A stretch of 64,000 nt of DNA from Liopterus haemorrhoidalis (GCA_963971575.1 OZ020611.1:225796260-225860259); one strand, 5' to 3'; shown: positions 22,703-32,990, numbered from the stretch's first letter. The notes: generated by a model from the sequence alone, not told the origin. Made by a program: numbers and translations.

Positions 22703-23912
22703 GAATATTAAAAACGTTGTGTCAAAAGTTTGTACCATGAATTTGAACAAAAGTAAAAGAGAAATGGGAATTGATGAGGCTGTAAACGCTGCATGTTCAT
22801 TCCTCCTGCCGGAAAAGTCTAAGGCAGTGCTTCTCAACCTTTTATGGCCTGGGACCCACCAAATTATATAAATATTGTCTGCGGCCCCCCTATATATATA
22901 TAGGGTGTATCAAGATAATGGGAACATGAGTTTTTTCGAAAAGGCGACGTTGCTCACACGGCAAAAATTTTGAACTAAAATTTAGCCACAAAACAGAATG
23001 GTATTATTGAAATTTTCCGGAAAAACCCGGAATTACAGGATATCAAGGACAATTTCGAATTTTTAAATGGGAACGTATGGATATCTTTGGATGGAGCTTT
23101 TCAACAACTTTTCCTTAAACATTTTTTTAATACCTTTTACGGTTGACAAAAAAACTGTGATATTTTTAAATGACGATTATATTCCCTATAACGATTTGAA
23201 AGTAAAGTATTTTTATTTTTATAAAGTGTTCAAAGTGCCTTCCATTTTAATTTAAACACATTCGCATCCTTACTCTTGAGTTACCTGTAGTTCGGAGGGC
23301 AATTAAAAAAATATATAACAACAAATATTGCACTTTCAAATCGTACTTCAAAGCACAACTTAAAAATACTTGAAGTACCTCCAACGCGAACTGTTGTCAG
23401 AGAAACCCATTAACCGACACATACAATTTATTTGACCTTGATATAGTCTACTTATAGTCAGTTTCTTTTGTTAAAGCGGAACTAGATTTTCAAATCTAGT
23501 AATTTTTATCGATTAAATGAAGCTTTTGATCATTTTGTTTAGTAAAAGCCTATTTACTCATTATAAAGTTAGCTAGTGGCAACTTAAACATTTGAAATAG
23601 CCTGTAGTTTAAATTAGTTATCAAAATAAGTATATTAAGTATAAAAATAAATAGAATATTTATTTTATTTATGTTGTGAAAGGTATATTTTTATGAATAT
23701 CAATATCAAGATACTCGAATTTATAAATATGAATGAAATTTATATCTTGTAAGATTGAGCTCATTTTTATTATATTTTCATGTTTCGATCTTGTATGACT
23801 TCGCGGCCCCCCGACGAAGCCTTCACGGCCCCCCAGGGGGGCCGCGGCCCCCCGATTGAGAAACGCTGGTCTAAGGGACATTACCAGGCATAAAAATTTA
23901 GGTTTTATTTCA
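22703..23912 (+). pseudogene. Possible Crypton/tyrosine-recombinase fragment split by a hAT insertion
   Basis: Reading 22703-22824 and continuing after the insertion at 23877 gives KREMGIDEAVNAACSFLLP then EKSKGHYQA, followed by a stop. The LLPxKSxxxY pattern resembles the N-terminal SAM-like part of Crypton-type tyrosine recombinases in insects. The match is short and lacks the catalytic domain, so this is tentative. The hAT element 22825-23868 interrupts it exactly between Lys and Gly codons plus an 8-bp duplication. Confidence 0.3.
22825..23868. mobile_element. Non-autonomous hAT element with perfect 8-bp duplication gtctaagg
   Basis: Left end cagtgcttctcaaccttt and right end (minus strand) cagcgtttctcaatcggggg form TIRs. 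gtctaagg is present directly at 22817-22824 and 23869-23876. Subterminal ggcccccc runs occur at both sides, as in Charlie-like elements. The 1-kb interior codes for no transposase that I can recognise. A sub-region starting agggtgtatcaagataatgg near 22902 may be a nested insertion, but I could not find its other end. Confidence 0.9.
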
Positions 23913-24325
23913 AACCCTCTGGATAATAGAGTTGGGGATAGTATTATTTTAGAAATATTAAATTAAAAACAAAAATTTAAACAGCACATTTGCGTGTCGG
24001 CATTTGTTGCCAGTTTTGCGTAATGTAATTTACGACATGGATATTGTTGTTAAAAATAGCATATCACAAACATAACATCACTAAATTTATAATTATAAAT
24101 AATTGCCTTCTGCGAAATTGTTCATTTACATAAAAACCAAAATGATAAAATTTATACTTGTCACCATGTAAAAACTTTGAAGATATTTTTAAAATAATAG
24201 AAAATTTTATAAAATAATTTTAATTTTTACATATATGCACGTGGTTTGTGCAAAACGTTGCTACTCTAAATTTTTAGTAGTATATGAGATAGATTTTTTC
24301 TAATGGGGTCTCAGAAGCCATTTTT
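23877..24325. other. AT-rich non-coding sequence
   Basis: Nothing recognised beyond the few codons of the split fragment at its start. Confidence 0.5.
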
Positions 24326-24480
24326 AGGATTTTGTATGTATGACCACCAAAAAAACCCTTATAACGTCACTCCATGTGTCTGGCTGTCTGAAAACTTTAG
24401 TCCCCCACCCTATCACCCTATCAGATGTTGATGAGAACCGGAATAATTCAACAGAAATTTTGGTTAATGTTCCGTATTAG
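24326..24480 (+). repeat. CTGT-family 5' fragment
   Basis: Begins aggattttgtatgtatgacc after a T-run, followed by aacccttataacgtcact, a worn ctgtctg tract, and the gagaaccggaataattcaac block. This is the head of the dispersed family in plus orientation, truncated after about 150 bp. Confidence 0.75.
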
Positions 24481-24683
24481 TCCACCGCAACTAGACTTGT
24501 ATGCTTAGAATGAATTATATTATAACGTTAGAAACAAGAAGGCATGGTAGTAAGAGTGGGGAGCCAATAGTAATCATTCATGCATCTGTAGTTGGCAGAG
24601 AAATACCCGTTTCTCACACGAGGAACGTCCGAATATAACTGATATTTTTGGAACTATTTATGAAGTTAATATTTTTCAAAATA

Positions 24684-24892
24684 CAGAGTGAGTATTTAAT
24701 GGCGAGACTACGTCACCGAATTTTAAGTGCCTCCTAGCAGAATACTATGTGTATAATAACCTTGAAGAAAATTTGATTATGAAGAAAAAAATATTATGCA
24801 CATGCGCGCATAATCGCCTGCTACGATGTGTATGAAACGGCAAATTATTAAAACTTCCAGTGACGTCGTCTCGCCATTAAATAATCACTCCG
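24684..24892. mobile_element. mariner-type MITE, 209 bp
   Basis: Ends cagagtgagtatttaatggc and (minus strand) cggagtgattatttaatggc match over about 33 bp with three differences. TA flanks both sides (24682-24683, 24893-24894). The tacgtcac/gacgtcac ends of the TIRs are GC-richer than the interior. Confidence 0.85.
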
Positions 24893-25217
24893 TACATATA
24901 CTATAAATCTCATTGGAAACAGGTAAAAATTCTGTATGAGTAACAGTTCATATACGTCTAGCAAGTTTAAGTATTTTCTGTTTAAAATTTTTCTAACTAA
25001 ATCTAACCTAATAAGTTTTATCATTGATTGTTTGCATATAGAGAAGATATATAAATGCTTTATACAGTTTTAATACATTTACATAATTTAGCATCTATGA
25101 ATGCGACGAAAAACGGAATTTTCTATTTCAGACATAAAATTGGTAGGTCGGAATATATTGATATTTTTGAGAATTCTCTCTTTTAATAAAGTTAGTGTTT
25201 TTCAACATATGTATACT

Positions 25218-25345
25218 ATCAGGGGCGCATACAGATTTTTGTCTTGGGGGGTTCCAATTATACATAATTTTTATAAACATAGGGCAAAATTTCAATTTCA
25301 AGTGAAGAGCAAAAATAAAGGTCCTGCCTTCTAAATTTTAAGTAA
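25218..25345. mobile_element. hAT terminus with degraded aggtcctt units
   Basis: caggggcgcatacag resembles a hAT end, followed by ttggggggttcc. Just inside are aatttcaagtgaagagc...aaaggtcc and aattttaagtaaagagc, distant relatives of the self-complementary units in the MITEs at 9.4 and 18.3 kb. No right end was found. Confidence 0.4.
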
Positions 25346-25359
25346 AGAGCAATTGATGT

Positions 25360-25911
25360 AAAGTAAACACAAAACTCTTGTAAATAATGGAAACAACGTA
25401 AACAATGTAAATAATGATTTAGACATGCGCACATATTTTGAATTACAGAACCCTATTATCAATACATTTTTTATAGAATTTTAAAAGAAAAAGTAAGTAT
25501 AATATATAAAATTATAACATGCCAATATACATATTAATAAAAATCGAATATGTATCATTATATACCTGTGAGTTACAAGTTAGTAAATATGAATATGAAA
25601 AATAAAAAACATTTTTTTTTAAAGAAAATCAGTCTACCTTTTAACAACAAAATACATTAAATTTCACATTTAAGAAAATTTTCTTTACTTTTCTTTAATT
25701 AAAACAAAACCTATTTTTCATAGCTATTCATTCGGTTTCCTATTATTTTGAACTACTTGTTCATTAAGTTATCTATTATTGGTATTAAATAACTAAAACT
25801 AACCTCATTATTGGACAGTTTACATTGTTTACATTGTTGACAAGTTTACCAATTGTTTACATAAATTTACACGTAAACGTAAACAATTAAAGGTTATGTG
25901 TAAACGCCCAT
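25360..25911. repeat. Region with clustered GTAAAC/GTTTAC motifs
   Basis: At least five gtaaac/gtaaat motifs lie at 25360-25420 and six gtttac/gtaaac motifs at 25815-25910, ending in gtgtaaacgcccatcactg, which on the minus strand begins cagtgatgggcg like a hAT end. This suggests a MITE whose left TIR is lost. Interior is featureless. Confidence 0.4.
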
Positions 25912-25914
25912 CAC

Positions 25915-26430
25915 TGCTCATGGCTAATAATTTTATGTATTTATGGCTGATTGTGGGTCTTTTCTTTAAATTAAAAATATAATAAAAAAAAAAAATTAAC
26001 AGCAGAGAACCGAGTTTTGTACACCACAGTACAATCTACACTGTAGATTGTAGTGTGTAGTGTTCAGTTATTTTATTTTACTATTATAAGTTGTGTAATA
26101 AAAAATAACTAAATTTAATTATTTAGTACAGTATAACAGATTTTTACACCAATTACTGAAGATAATGATATTTCAAATAAAATATCCGAAAAACGTGTGA
26201 ATGATATTACAATATTAAAAACCTAATTCAATCAAAACATAATACGATTTCTCTGAAAATATTTCACGCACAACAAATCAAACCAAATACATTAAAAATT
26301 TAATAAAAACATTTGCAAAATTTCAAATTATAAAATGAAATATTCGTGAATGAAATAATTTAAAATATACCACTGTTACTGAATGAATTATACCAACAAG
26401 GCATTTATTAAACAAATTACAAACATACAA
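25915..26430 (+). repeat. CTGT-family 3' (C-type) segment
   Basis: Blocks ggctaataattttatgtatt, ttaaattaaaaatataataa, aacagcagagaaccgagtt and gtagtgtgtagtgttcagt match the second half of the longer family members at 43.3-43.7, 49.2-49.5 and 58.6-58.8 kb. Worn and without termini. Confidence 0.6.
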
Positions 26431-26950
26431 ACATACATAACTAACACACGTGTGTGTTTATTTTAATTTACTTGCAATGAATAGTTATCGGACGCCATTT
26501 TGTATATGTTTATGAATTACTATAAATTTAATTTTCCTCTGGATTGTACGTTTTACGTGCTTGTTAAAAATGGGTATGTGCGTGTTAATTATTATCATGT
26601 GTAAATAATATTACAAATTTTAACGGAATTATTAATATCATCGCAGATCTTGTGTAGATATTTGTTAATTAATTTTGGCCATTTATAAACTGATTTTATT
26701 GGCATGGAAAATATCTACAAATAAAATAACAAAAAACAAATAAAACCCGTATTATCGATGTTGTTAAACATTTTTATGATCGTCATTGACCTATACAATC
26801 CTTATAGGGTTTTTGCGTTTTAAACAGGGTCTAACATCTTCTTCTGCTTTTTCAATCCAAAGATTGGTTGCCAGCAGCTCCCCACGCGTCTGGATCCTGG
26901 GCCAGTTTTTAGTTGAACTTATGAGAGGCAGCCTAACTCTTCCATCGGCT
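26431..26950. other. Non-coding stretch
   Basis: AT-rich to 26800, then a GC-richer segment (26850-27000) with open frames on both strands and no recognisable domain. Confidence 0.4.
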
Positions 26951-26956
26951 ATCCAA

Positions 26957-26999
26957 TACGATCCCTGTCCACTTTCAGTTGGCCCAGCTATGAAATTTT
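26957..26999. repeat. Inverted repeat arm flanking the Tc1-like gene (left)
   Basis: tacgatccctgtccacttt then cagttggcccagct and gaaatttt. It is about 85% identical to the reverse complement of 28559-28602 on the far side of the Tc1 gene. These could be old TIRs, but they do not end in a visible TA. Confidence 0.55.
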
Positions 27000-27293
27000 C
27001 AGTTTCTTTAGAAATGATTAAATAATAAATAAAAGTAAATGCTGCTTTGTACATTTTTTGACAATATAATCATATTAGAAGCAAAGGGGTCAAAATTTAT
27101 TCCGTAATATTTAATTTGTGATTATAAAAATAATATTCGTAAAACAAACGTATTTTTTGAGTTCATGTATTCTTGTACTGTATATAAAATAACTGGGTTT
27201 TTGCGGTAGCTATGCGTAGTAGGTTTTGGAAACCATAGTTTGTTTATTTGACTGTGATGCATTAAAAGTGTTAAGTCTAAATAATTTTAATAC

Positions 27294-28381
27294 ATGCGCA
27301 GAGGCAAAGCTATTGATGAAAAAATTCGGTTAATCATTGTGAACTTAGCAAAAACAGGAAAAACCAATTCCGAAATCGGAAAATTATTAGGTTTGTCAAG
27401 ATACAGTATTAGAAATATTGTAAAATTGTACATAACAAGTGGTTCAGTTGTCCCAAAGCCCCAGTACGTGAAGTAAACTACACTGATGGACAATGACAAA
27501 CGTGCATTGAAAAGAATTATTAAGGATAACAGACGTGCTAACTACAGTCAATTGAGTGTACTATGGAGCGATGTTGTTAGAAGACGTGTTTCAAGGTCTA
27601 CATGAAAAAAGAAAGCTAAAATATTAGGATTTGGAACCTATAAGGTAATATATTTTTAATCGGACTCTTAAATGTATATTTACAGAAATGTATAAAACTT
27701 TCTTAGGCCAAGGAAAAACCATTGTTGACGTCTAAGCAAAAGAAAAACAGGTTGAAATGGGCAAGAGAACATAAAATATGGAATTGTGAAAAGTGGAACA
27801 GCGTGCAATGGAGCAATGAATCTAGGTTTGAAGTCTGTGTAGGGGACAACTGGAGCAGAGTTGTTCGTCAGAAACATGAAGCATATCATGCCGATTGCTT
27901 GAAAAGGAAGGTGAAATTTCCAGCATCTGTCATGGTGTGGGGTTCAATGTCTGCAAGAGGTGTAGGAAAACTTCACTTTATCGATGGCATTGTTAACACA
28001 GCCAAATATTTAAGTATTTTAGAGGAGTCTCTACTGCCAACTATGGAACATGCATAAATCTCTGGGGAGGATTTTATTTTTCAACAAGATGGAGCCGCTT
28101 GCCATACGTCAAAAAAATCTTTGAAATGGTTCCGTGATTATTCTATTCCACTTTTAGAGTGGGTTTCAACTAGCCCAGACTTATCCCCCATCGAGACACT
28201 TTGGCACGAAATGAAAAAACGATTGCGTATAACACCGGCTAGAACAATTCCAGAATTAAGACTAAAGCTTCAAGAAATATGAGATAATTTTACTCCTCGA
28301 CAATGCCAAGACCTTTTAGATACTATGCCTAGAAGAATTAATGCCGTTATAAAAATGAAAGGTGATATTACCCAGTGGTAA
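27294..28381 (+). pseudogene. Tc1-like (DD34E) transposase, full length but with nonsense codons
   Basis: Exon 1 starts MRRGKAIDEKIRLIIVNLAK with a paired helix-turn-helix (SEIGKLLGLSRYSIRNIVK). Exon 2 holds QWSNESRFEVCVGD, SVMVWGSMSARGVGKLHFID, FQQDGAACHT and WVSTSPDLSPIETLWHEMKK. Asp to Glu spacing is 34 residues. The first catalytic Asp (normally WSDESRF) is Asn. Stops occur at 27474, 27603, 28055 and 28280, yet the frame is kept throughout if a 62-bp intron is removed, giving about 341 codons, the normal Tc1 length. So point mutations, not indels, killed it. Confidence 0.88.
27645..27706 (+). other. Candidate spliceosomal intron, phase 0, in the Tc1 transposase
   Basis: Donor gtaata follows the codon for Lys in GFGTYK. 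Acceptor aaaactttcttag precedes GCC. Splicing joins GFGTYK directly to AKEKPLLTSKQKK, the expected Tc1 order, and corrects an otherwise 2-base frame offset. The unspliced interval contains stops in that frame. The size of 62 bp is typical of insect introns. Confidence 0.65.
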
Positions 28382-28558
28382 TTTCTGAAATAGCTTTCCA
28401 AGTTAATGGCTTTCCAATGGAAATATTATTTTTTTCTTATTAATTTACTTTAATAGTTGTAAATATTAATGGTAAACCTCTAAAATGTTTAATTGAAAAT
28501 AAAATATTACCTAGATTTCATAAGCTATTCGCATTCTGTTAATTGAACACCAATAAGT

Positions 28559-28602
28559 AAAAATTTCGCAGCTGGGCCAACTGATAGTGGACAAGGCTCG
28601 TA
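28559..28602. repeat. Inverted repeat arm flanking the Tc1-like gene (right)
   Basis: aaaatttcgcagctgggcca then actgatagtggacaagg; inverted partner of 26957-26999. It abuts the 3' end of the RTE fragment. Confidence 0.55.
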
Positions 28603-29135
28603 TAGTCCAGTCTGGGTCTACCCCTGCAGTTTGTTCCATCTACGGAGCCCTCCACTGTGGTATTGATTAGTCTTGGCCTGATGGCTACGACTGACAAGGT
28701 CCTTGTTACTTCGTCCTTCGGATGTGATTTTGCTCCCAAGATACACAAACTCGTCAACATTCTCTAGTGGCACTCCTCCTATAGTCAATTCAGCCCGCGT
28801 ATCTTGTCTGCTCACTACCATCACTTTTGTTTTGCTTTTATTTAGTCTTACGTTGTACAAGGTGTCTACCGATTCCATCATTCCCAATATTTCCAATAGT
28901 TCATCCTCCATCTCCGCTAATATCGCGACGTCATCTGCGAACTGAATCATGTTAATCTTCCTTCCCTGGAACTTTACACCTGCTCTGTGTTCTAGTCTCT
29001 CTCTTATGTGGTCAATAGCTATCTGGATGTAGACATTAAAGAGAGCTGGTGACATGGAGCAGCCCTGTCGCACTCCTTGCCTGATGTCTGCTTCCTTTTC
29101 ATGTTCTAACTTATGGATAGGAAAACAAGGCATTT
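28603..29135 (-). pseudogene. RTE-clade reverse transcriptase fragment
   Basis: Minus-strand frame: IRQGVRQGCSMSPALFNVYI, INMIQFADDVAILAE (catalytic FADD), LNKSKTKVMVVSR, VDEFVYLGSKITSEGRSNKD. These are the RT blocks 4-7 of RTE elements. After LVSRS an internal deletion joins, in another frame, VEGSVDGTNCRGRPRLDYT, the C-terminal GRPRxxY block. The 5' part (endonuclease, RT blocks 1-3) is absent. The FADD box is intact but the piece is too short to work. Confidence 0.9.
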
Positions 29136-29380
29136 GCCTATTACTCTACGTTTTTGGGACCCATGATACAATTGCACTGTGCCACTCAAGGAAATTAATT
29201 TCAATATTAAAAAAATAAATAATTAAATTAGTAAATAAATATGTGTAAATAAAAAAATAAATAAATAAGGACGTGTGAACAGTCCCACTTCTCTTTGCAA
29301 TAGTGCTACACCATGCAATAAAACACATGAAAAACTAGACAAAATCCTACCAGATCGGATATACGATAATGGAAATATTA

Positions 29381-29822
29381 GGGAGACCGGAAAAAAATCC
29401 ATTATGTTAGAGTAGGTTTTTTTTTTTAGAATTTTTTTATGTATAATTACTAAATATAATTTCCATCATTATATATTACTGCTTCCCAACGTTGCACTAA
29501 TTTTTCGATACCCTCTTTGTAGAAGTTTTTTGGTTTTGACTTAAAATAACTGGTTAGGTGATTCGGTGATATTTAGAAATTTTTTATTTCTGAGTGTATG
29601 TTCTACAGATCTAAATAAGTGAAAATTGGGAGACACGAGATCGGGTGAATACGGTGGATGTGGAATAATTTGCCAGTTTAAGTTGTCATGATGAAAATTT
29701 TTTGCTTTTCGGTTAAATAAATTTAGATGTTTTTCCTGTAGTTTCTGATTTAGTTCCTCTAATAGTTGAAACTGGAAGAAAAATTGTACTGTAAAATACT
29801 GGATTTCTTTCCGGCCCCTTAA
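29381..29822 (-). mobile_element. Deleted mariner element with transposase remnant
   Basis: gggagaccggaaaaaaatcc at the left and (minus strand) ttaaggggccggaaagaaat at the right are degraded TIRs, with TA at 29379-29380 and 29823-29824. On the minus strand QLLEELNQKLQEKHLNLFNR, NFHHDN, LNWQIIPHPPYSPDLVSPNF and HLFRSVEHTLRNKKFLN can be read, i.e. the second and third catalytic blocks of a mariner with the stretch after HHDN deleted. About 440 bp remain of about 1,300. Confidence 0.8.
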
Positions 29823-30228
29823 TAGTATCTGTAGGTATTTATTAAGTGGAAGAGACCAATATATTGCTGGATAACTGTGACAATATTTTTTGCCATTATC
29901 ACATCAAATTCAATATTTTGAAAATTATTTTTCGTACGTTAATATAAATAAAAAGAGCTTCATATTAATAGAAAAAAAACTATTTTTTGTTCCTTAATCT
30001 CAGCTTCGAGTCCTTACAATAGGGGATACGCATAAAATTTATATTTCCTTAAAACAACATTTTTTTGATTTTTATTTATGTTAATGTTAGTTATGTCACC
30101 TAACACAACAAAAATCACATTTTAATTAATATTATAGCCAAATTTTTTAATTAAAATATTGTAAATTTGAAATAAGCCGACCACGCCGCGAAGGTTGCCG
30201 AGAAAATACGACTGAGACTGCTGTGGTT

Positions 30229-30236
30229 TGACGTCA
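30229..30236. promoter_or_regulatory. TGACGTCA (CRE-like) site
   Basis: Perfect palindromic octamer within tgacgtcaca. A second identical decamer lies at 30731-30740, and the pair brackets the THAP exon. Confidence 0.4.
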
Positions 30237-30359
30237 CAGATACAGACTAAACATAATATTTACGTGTGTATATTGTATTGTTCGAGAGTTTTGTATTTGT
30301 TTTTAAACAATTTTTCACGCATTTATTATTAAAATAATTTATAAAATATATGTACTCAC

Positions 30360-30581
30360 ATTAAAATGGTATTCACAAACATAAAGTTTACTTTTTTCTG
30401 AAATATCGGTTTTATTTCGCCTCATAGCTTTCAGCCACAAATTTCGCCTTTTCTGTTGTTTTTCGCCATCAGGTAATGATATAAATTGCTTTTTTGGATT
30501 TCTAATTGAACTATTTGTGCACATCGGTACTAAACAATATTTTCGACTATGTTTCGAAGTACTGGGGCCTGGATCTTCCAT
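30360..30581 (-). CDS. THAP zinc-finger first exon with splice donor
   Basis: Begins MEDPGPSTSKHSRKYCLVPM and continues CTNSSIRNPKKQFISLPDGE, RRNLWLKAMRRNK, then LYVCEYHFN. The C-x4-C ... W-L-K-A ... C-x2-H-F arrangement is the THAP (C2CH) DNA-binding domain, here about 60 residues and missing the final AVPTIF-like end because the exon stops. Directly after AAT comes gtgagt, a perfect 5' splice donor (30359-30354 on the minus strand). The frame has no lesion in 74 codons. THAP domains are found both in host transcription regulators and in P, Kolobok and ISL2EU-like transposases. Its position inside a TIR element favours a transposon origin. No second exon is recognised downstream. Confidence 0.65.
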
Positions 30582-30730
30582 ATTTTATATATTTTAATAT
30601 AAAATTTAATTCGGTAAACATGTATAAATTGTTTTTATAGAATTAAACTTTATTTTAATTGAAATCACTCTAACTATACCTAACCCAGGCTGTACGCAGT
30701 ACACTGGGTAGGCTGTACTTAGTTGCGGTA

Positions 30731-30738
30731 TGACGTCA
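30731..30738. promoter_or_regulatory. TGACGTCA (CRE-like) site upstream of THAP exon
   Basis: Lies 150 bp upstream of the THAP start codon on the minus strand. It could be a promoter element or a transposase-binding subterminal site. Function is inferred from the motif only. Confidence 0.4.
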
Positions 30739-30971
30739 CACATCGTTTTCGCGCGCTACATACATTTATAATTTTTTTAAGCCTTCGAATTAAAAAAAAA
30801 TGCAAAACTGTTTTTTATGTTTATATGCAACAAAAGGGATATAATAATTTTTTTTAAAAAAAATCATGCCTATCCCCTATTTATAGCCCATAAACTTACT
30901 ATTGGCTAAAGAAAATTATGAGGGGGGGCAAATGAGAAGTTACGTCACAATTTGGGAAGATAAAATCCGAA

Positions 30972-31038
30972 GGAGGTGAGATTCGAACCCGCGTCTGTAT
31001 GCTCCGTAGACAACCGTCTTACCACGGAGCCACAACTC
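30972..31038 (-). repeat. tRNA-like module (isolated)
   Basis: On the minus strand tggctccgtggtaagacgg resembles an A box and gcgggttcgaatctcacc contains a clear B box (ggttcgaatc). The acceptor arms do not pair, so it is not a functional tRNA. Probably the head of a tRNA-derived SINE or the same kind of module as those in the CTGT family. Confidence 0.5.
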
Positions 31039-31049
31039 ATCTAAAATTA

Positions 31050-32035
31050 TTAGTTTTATTTAAATAATTATAAATGAGTGATATTAACTAAATATATAGC
31101 TTGGAGGCAGTATCATACTCTTGAGAACACCCGAAAACCCCTAGTTCGGTCCTGGATTCCATGTTAAATATCTGTACGTAGCAGGGGGAGGGTCCAAGAA
31201 TAGATTATGAGATATTTGAAAGCAGGTAGTTTTGTGAAATGTTTCTCTCGTCCCAAAGTTGTTAACTTCATAAAGATGAATGGTTTACGTTGAAAAGTAA
31301 CAATTAGAGGGTCAGTTATACTCTTCTTCTTGCCGAGAGCTGTTCCCCTTTTTCAACCCCTCCCCCCACACTGCGAGAGAACTGATAAGTGGCTGACTTC
31401 ATGTTTCCCTATCTCCGAAGTCTGCGGATAACACAAGATTTACACTAATTCTTTAAATGTTTTGAGAAGTTTTGTAAATACTGAAATAAAAGAAACTTAT
31501 CTGTAATTGGGTAAAGTAATCTAGAAGTTTGGAGATGTTGCAGTTAGAACATAAAGTTGAGCGAATGTGTATGATTTTTGTGTAAATTATGGTGGCGCCA
31601 ATTCTCTTTCGCACTTTTCCTTATTTATCCTTATCCGCTCCAAAAATCTGCTATGATACCTTAAAGATCAAATAAATTTCAAGTTTGGTTGTCTTCACAT
31701 ACACCAGCAAAACCAGTGCTGGCGCCGACATTGACTTTGACCATTGTTTTGTTCACACACACCGGTAAAACCGGCGCCGGTATCGACTCGAATCACTGCA
31801 GTTTTTCACGCACGCTGTCATCTCTTTGGATTATTGTACCTAAAATGCAAGTGCTGAAGAGGCATAAACAAAATACAGCAGTAGATATATCCGTTTTTTA
31901 CTGTCAGATACTTGCAAGGTAGTTTTTACATGCTCTTTGGAAAACTTAGAGAAACTCAGCCAAAACACTTCAATTACTTTCGTTTGAGTACATTTGATAT
32001 CTTCGTAGAATTGGCGGTGTTTATGAAAACAGCTT
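31050..32035. other. Non-coding stretch with one short tandem duplication
   Basis: At 31694-31812 a 57-bp unit (ttcacatacaccagcaaaac then a GC-rich ctggcgccg and a tcgact-like tail) occurs twice, followed by a partial third ttcacgcacgctg. Otherwise nothing recognised. Confidence 0.5.
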
Positions 32036-32044
32036 TATGCAAGG

Positions 32045-32925
32045 GGCATTTGATAAGTCAGTCACTTTAAAATGAAAGTTTTTTTACCAAAACGCGACTT
32101 ATTTTTCAGTCTTCTTTTAGCTGATACATTTTGCCCAGCGATATTCCAACTAATTTAAACCTTCTAAAAACTAAGATTTCTCGAACTCTGCAATGCAAGG
32201 CGTGTGTTTCAGCGATGATCTCTTCATTCGATGCGATTTTTTTCTAACGAGCCTGGTTTGGAATTGAAAAGATTTCGCAAGGGAACAAATCTGGAAAATA
32301 GGGTGGATGAGGAAACAGTTCGTAGATTGATTTGATCAATTTGGTTGTTGCAATTGCGGACGATTGAGTTGATGCTTTGTTATATTAAATCTACTGTTTT
32401 GACTTTTTTTCATTTCTGGTGTGTAGTGATGGACCTATGTTTCATCAACAGTTATGTAACGCCACAAAAACTCACTTGGATTGCGCTCCTACATGTCCAA
32501 ACATTGCTTCGAAATGGTCACGTGATTCCGATTTGACTCACTGTGAGCAGATGCCGGGTCTAGCCGATAGGTTTTTCATGTCCAAATATTGGATATGAAA
32601 CACACGACTGAGATGTTTACCATCTTGGCTATCTCGTGTATCTTCACTTGGCGGTCGTGCCAAAGGATAACCAATTTTATTAACCATTTCTAGTTTTGAC
32701 CTCATTCGGACGTCTCGGGAGCTTAGCATTAATCATGCTCCTACGAACACAATGAAATTCAATTAACCACAACTGAGTCATTCCATGCGATGAAGTAGAG
32801 TTCCCAAAATATTTTTTTAGGTTGTTTGTTTCAGTTTCCTTAATGGTTTTTCCACTCAAAAAGTACAGCTTTATCAATTCACGTTTTTTCATTGTAGCAA
32901 ATAAACGCAAACTTATATTTTATTT
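32045..32925 (-). pseudogene. mariner transposase pseudogene
   Basis: On the minus strand MKKRELIKLYFLSGKTIKET, YFGNSTSSHGMTQLWLIEFH, SRVFHIQYLDMKNLSARPGI and FLWRYITVDET.VHHYTPEMKK correspond to the helix-turn-helix and first catalytic block (VDET) of a mariner. Further on, a degraded HPIFQI / AEFEKS..FLEGLN region represents the C-terminus. The segment with HDN is missing. The order of blocks matches insect irritans-like mariners. A possible terminal sequence ggggcatttgataagtcag lies at 32043, but no partner remains; the other side runs into the repeat at 32991. Confidence 0.75.
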
Positions 32926-32990
32926 TATTACAACACAATATCAGTGAAAGAAATGACAAATTTATATAAATATATATACAAGTGATATTT

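Larger units (their letters stand above)
30022..30877. mobile_element. TA-flanked TIR element enclosing a THAP exon
   Basis: ggggatacgcat at the left and (minus strand) ggggataggcat at the right form short TIRs, with TA at 30020-30021 and 30878-30879. The flanking aata/tatt extend the symmetry. The interior has two tgacgtcaca sites (30229, 30731) and a THAP-domain exon on the minus strand. The 856-bp unit may be an internally deleted copy of a THAP-encoding transposon such as ISL2EU or Kolobok. The class is a guess, and Kolobok would need TTAA duplications, which are not seen. Confidence 0.55.

Noticed and set aside
26786..27054. Overlapping open frames on both strands as a host exon
   Set aside because: No recognisable domain, no good splice sites in a consistent frame, and one half coincides with a 43-bp repeat also present at 28559-28602.
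28703..28945. Plus-strand open frame over the RTE fragment
   Set aside because: Antisense shadow of the minus-strand reverse transcriptase.
30022..30877. Kolobok assignment of the THAP-containing unit
   Set aside because: Flanks show TA (aata/tatt), not the TTAA duplication Kolobok makes. Left as an undetermined class.
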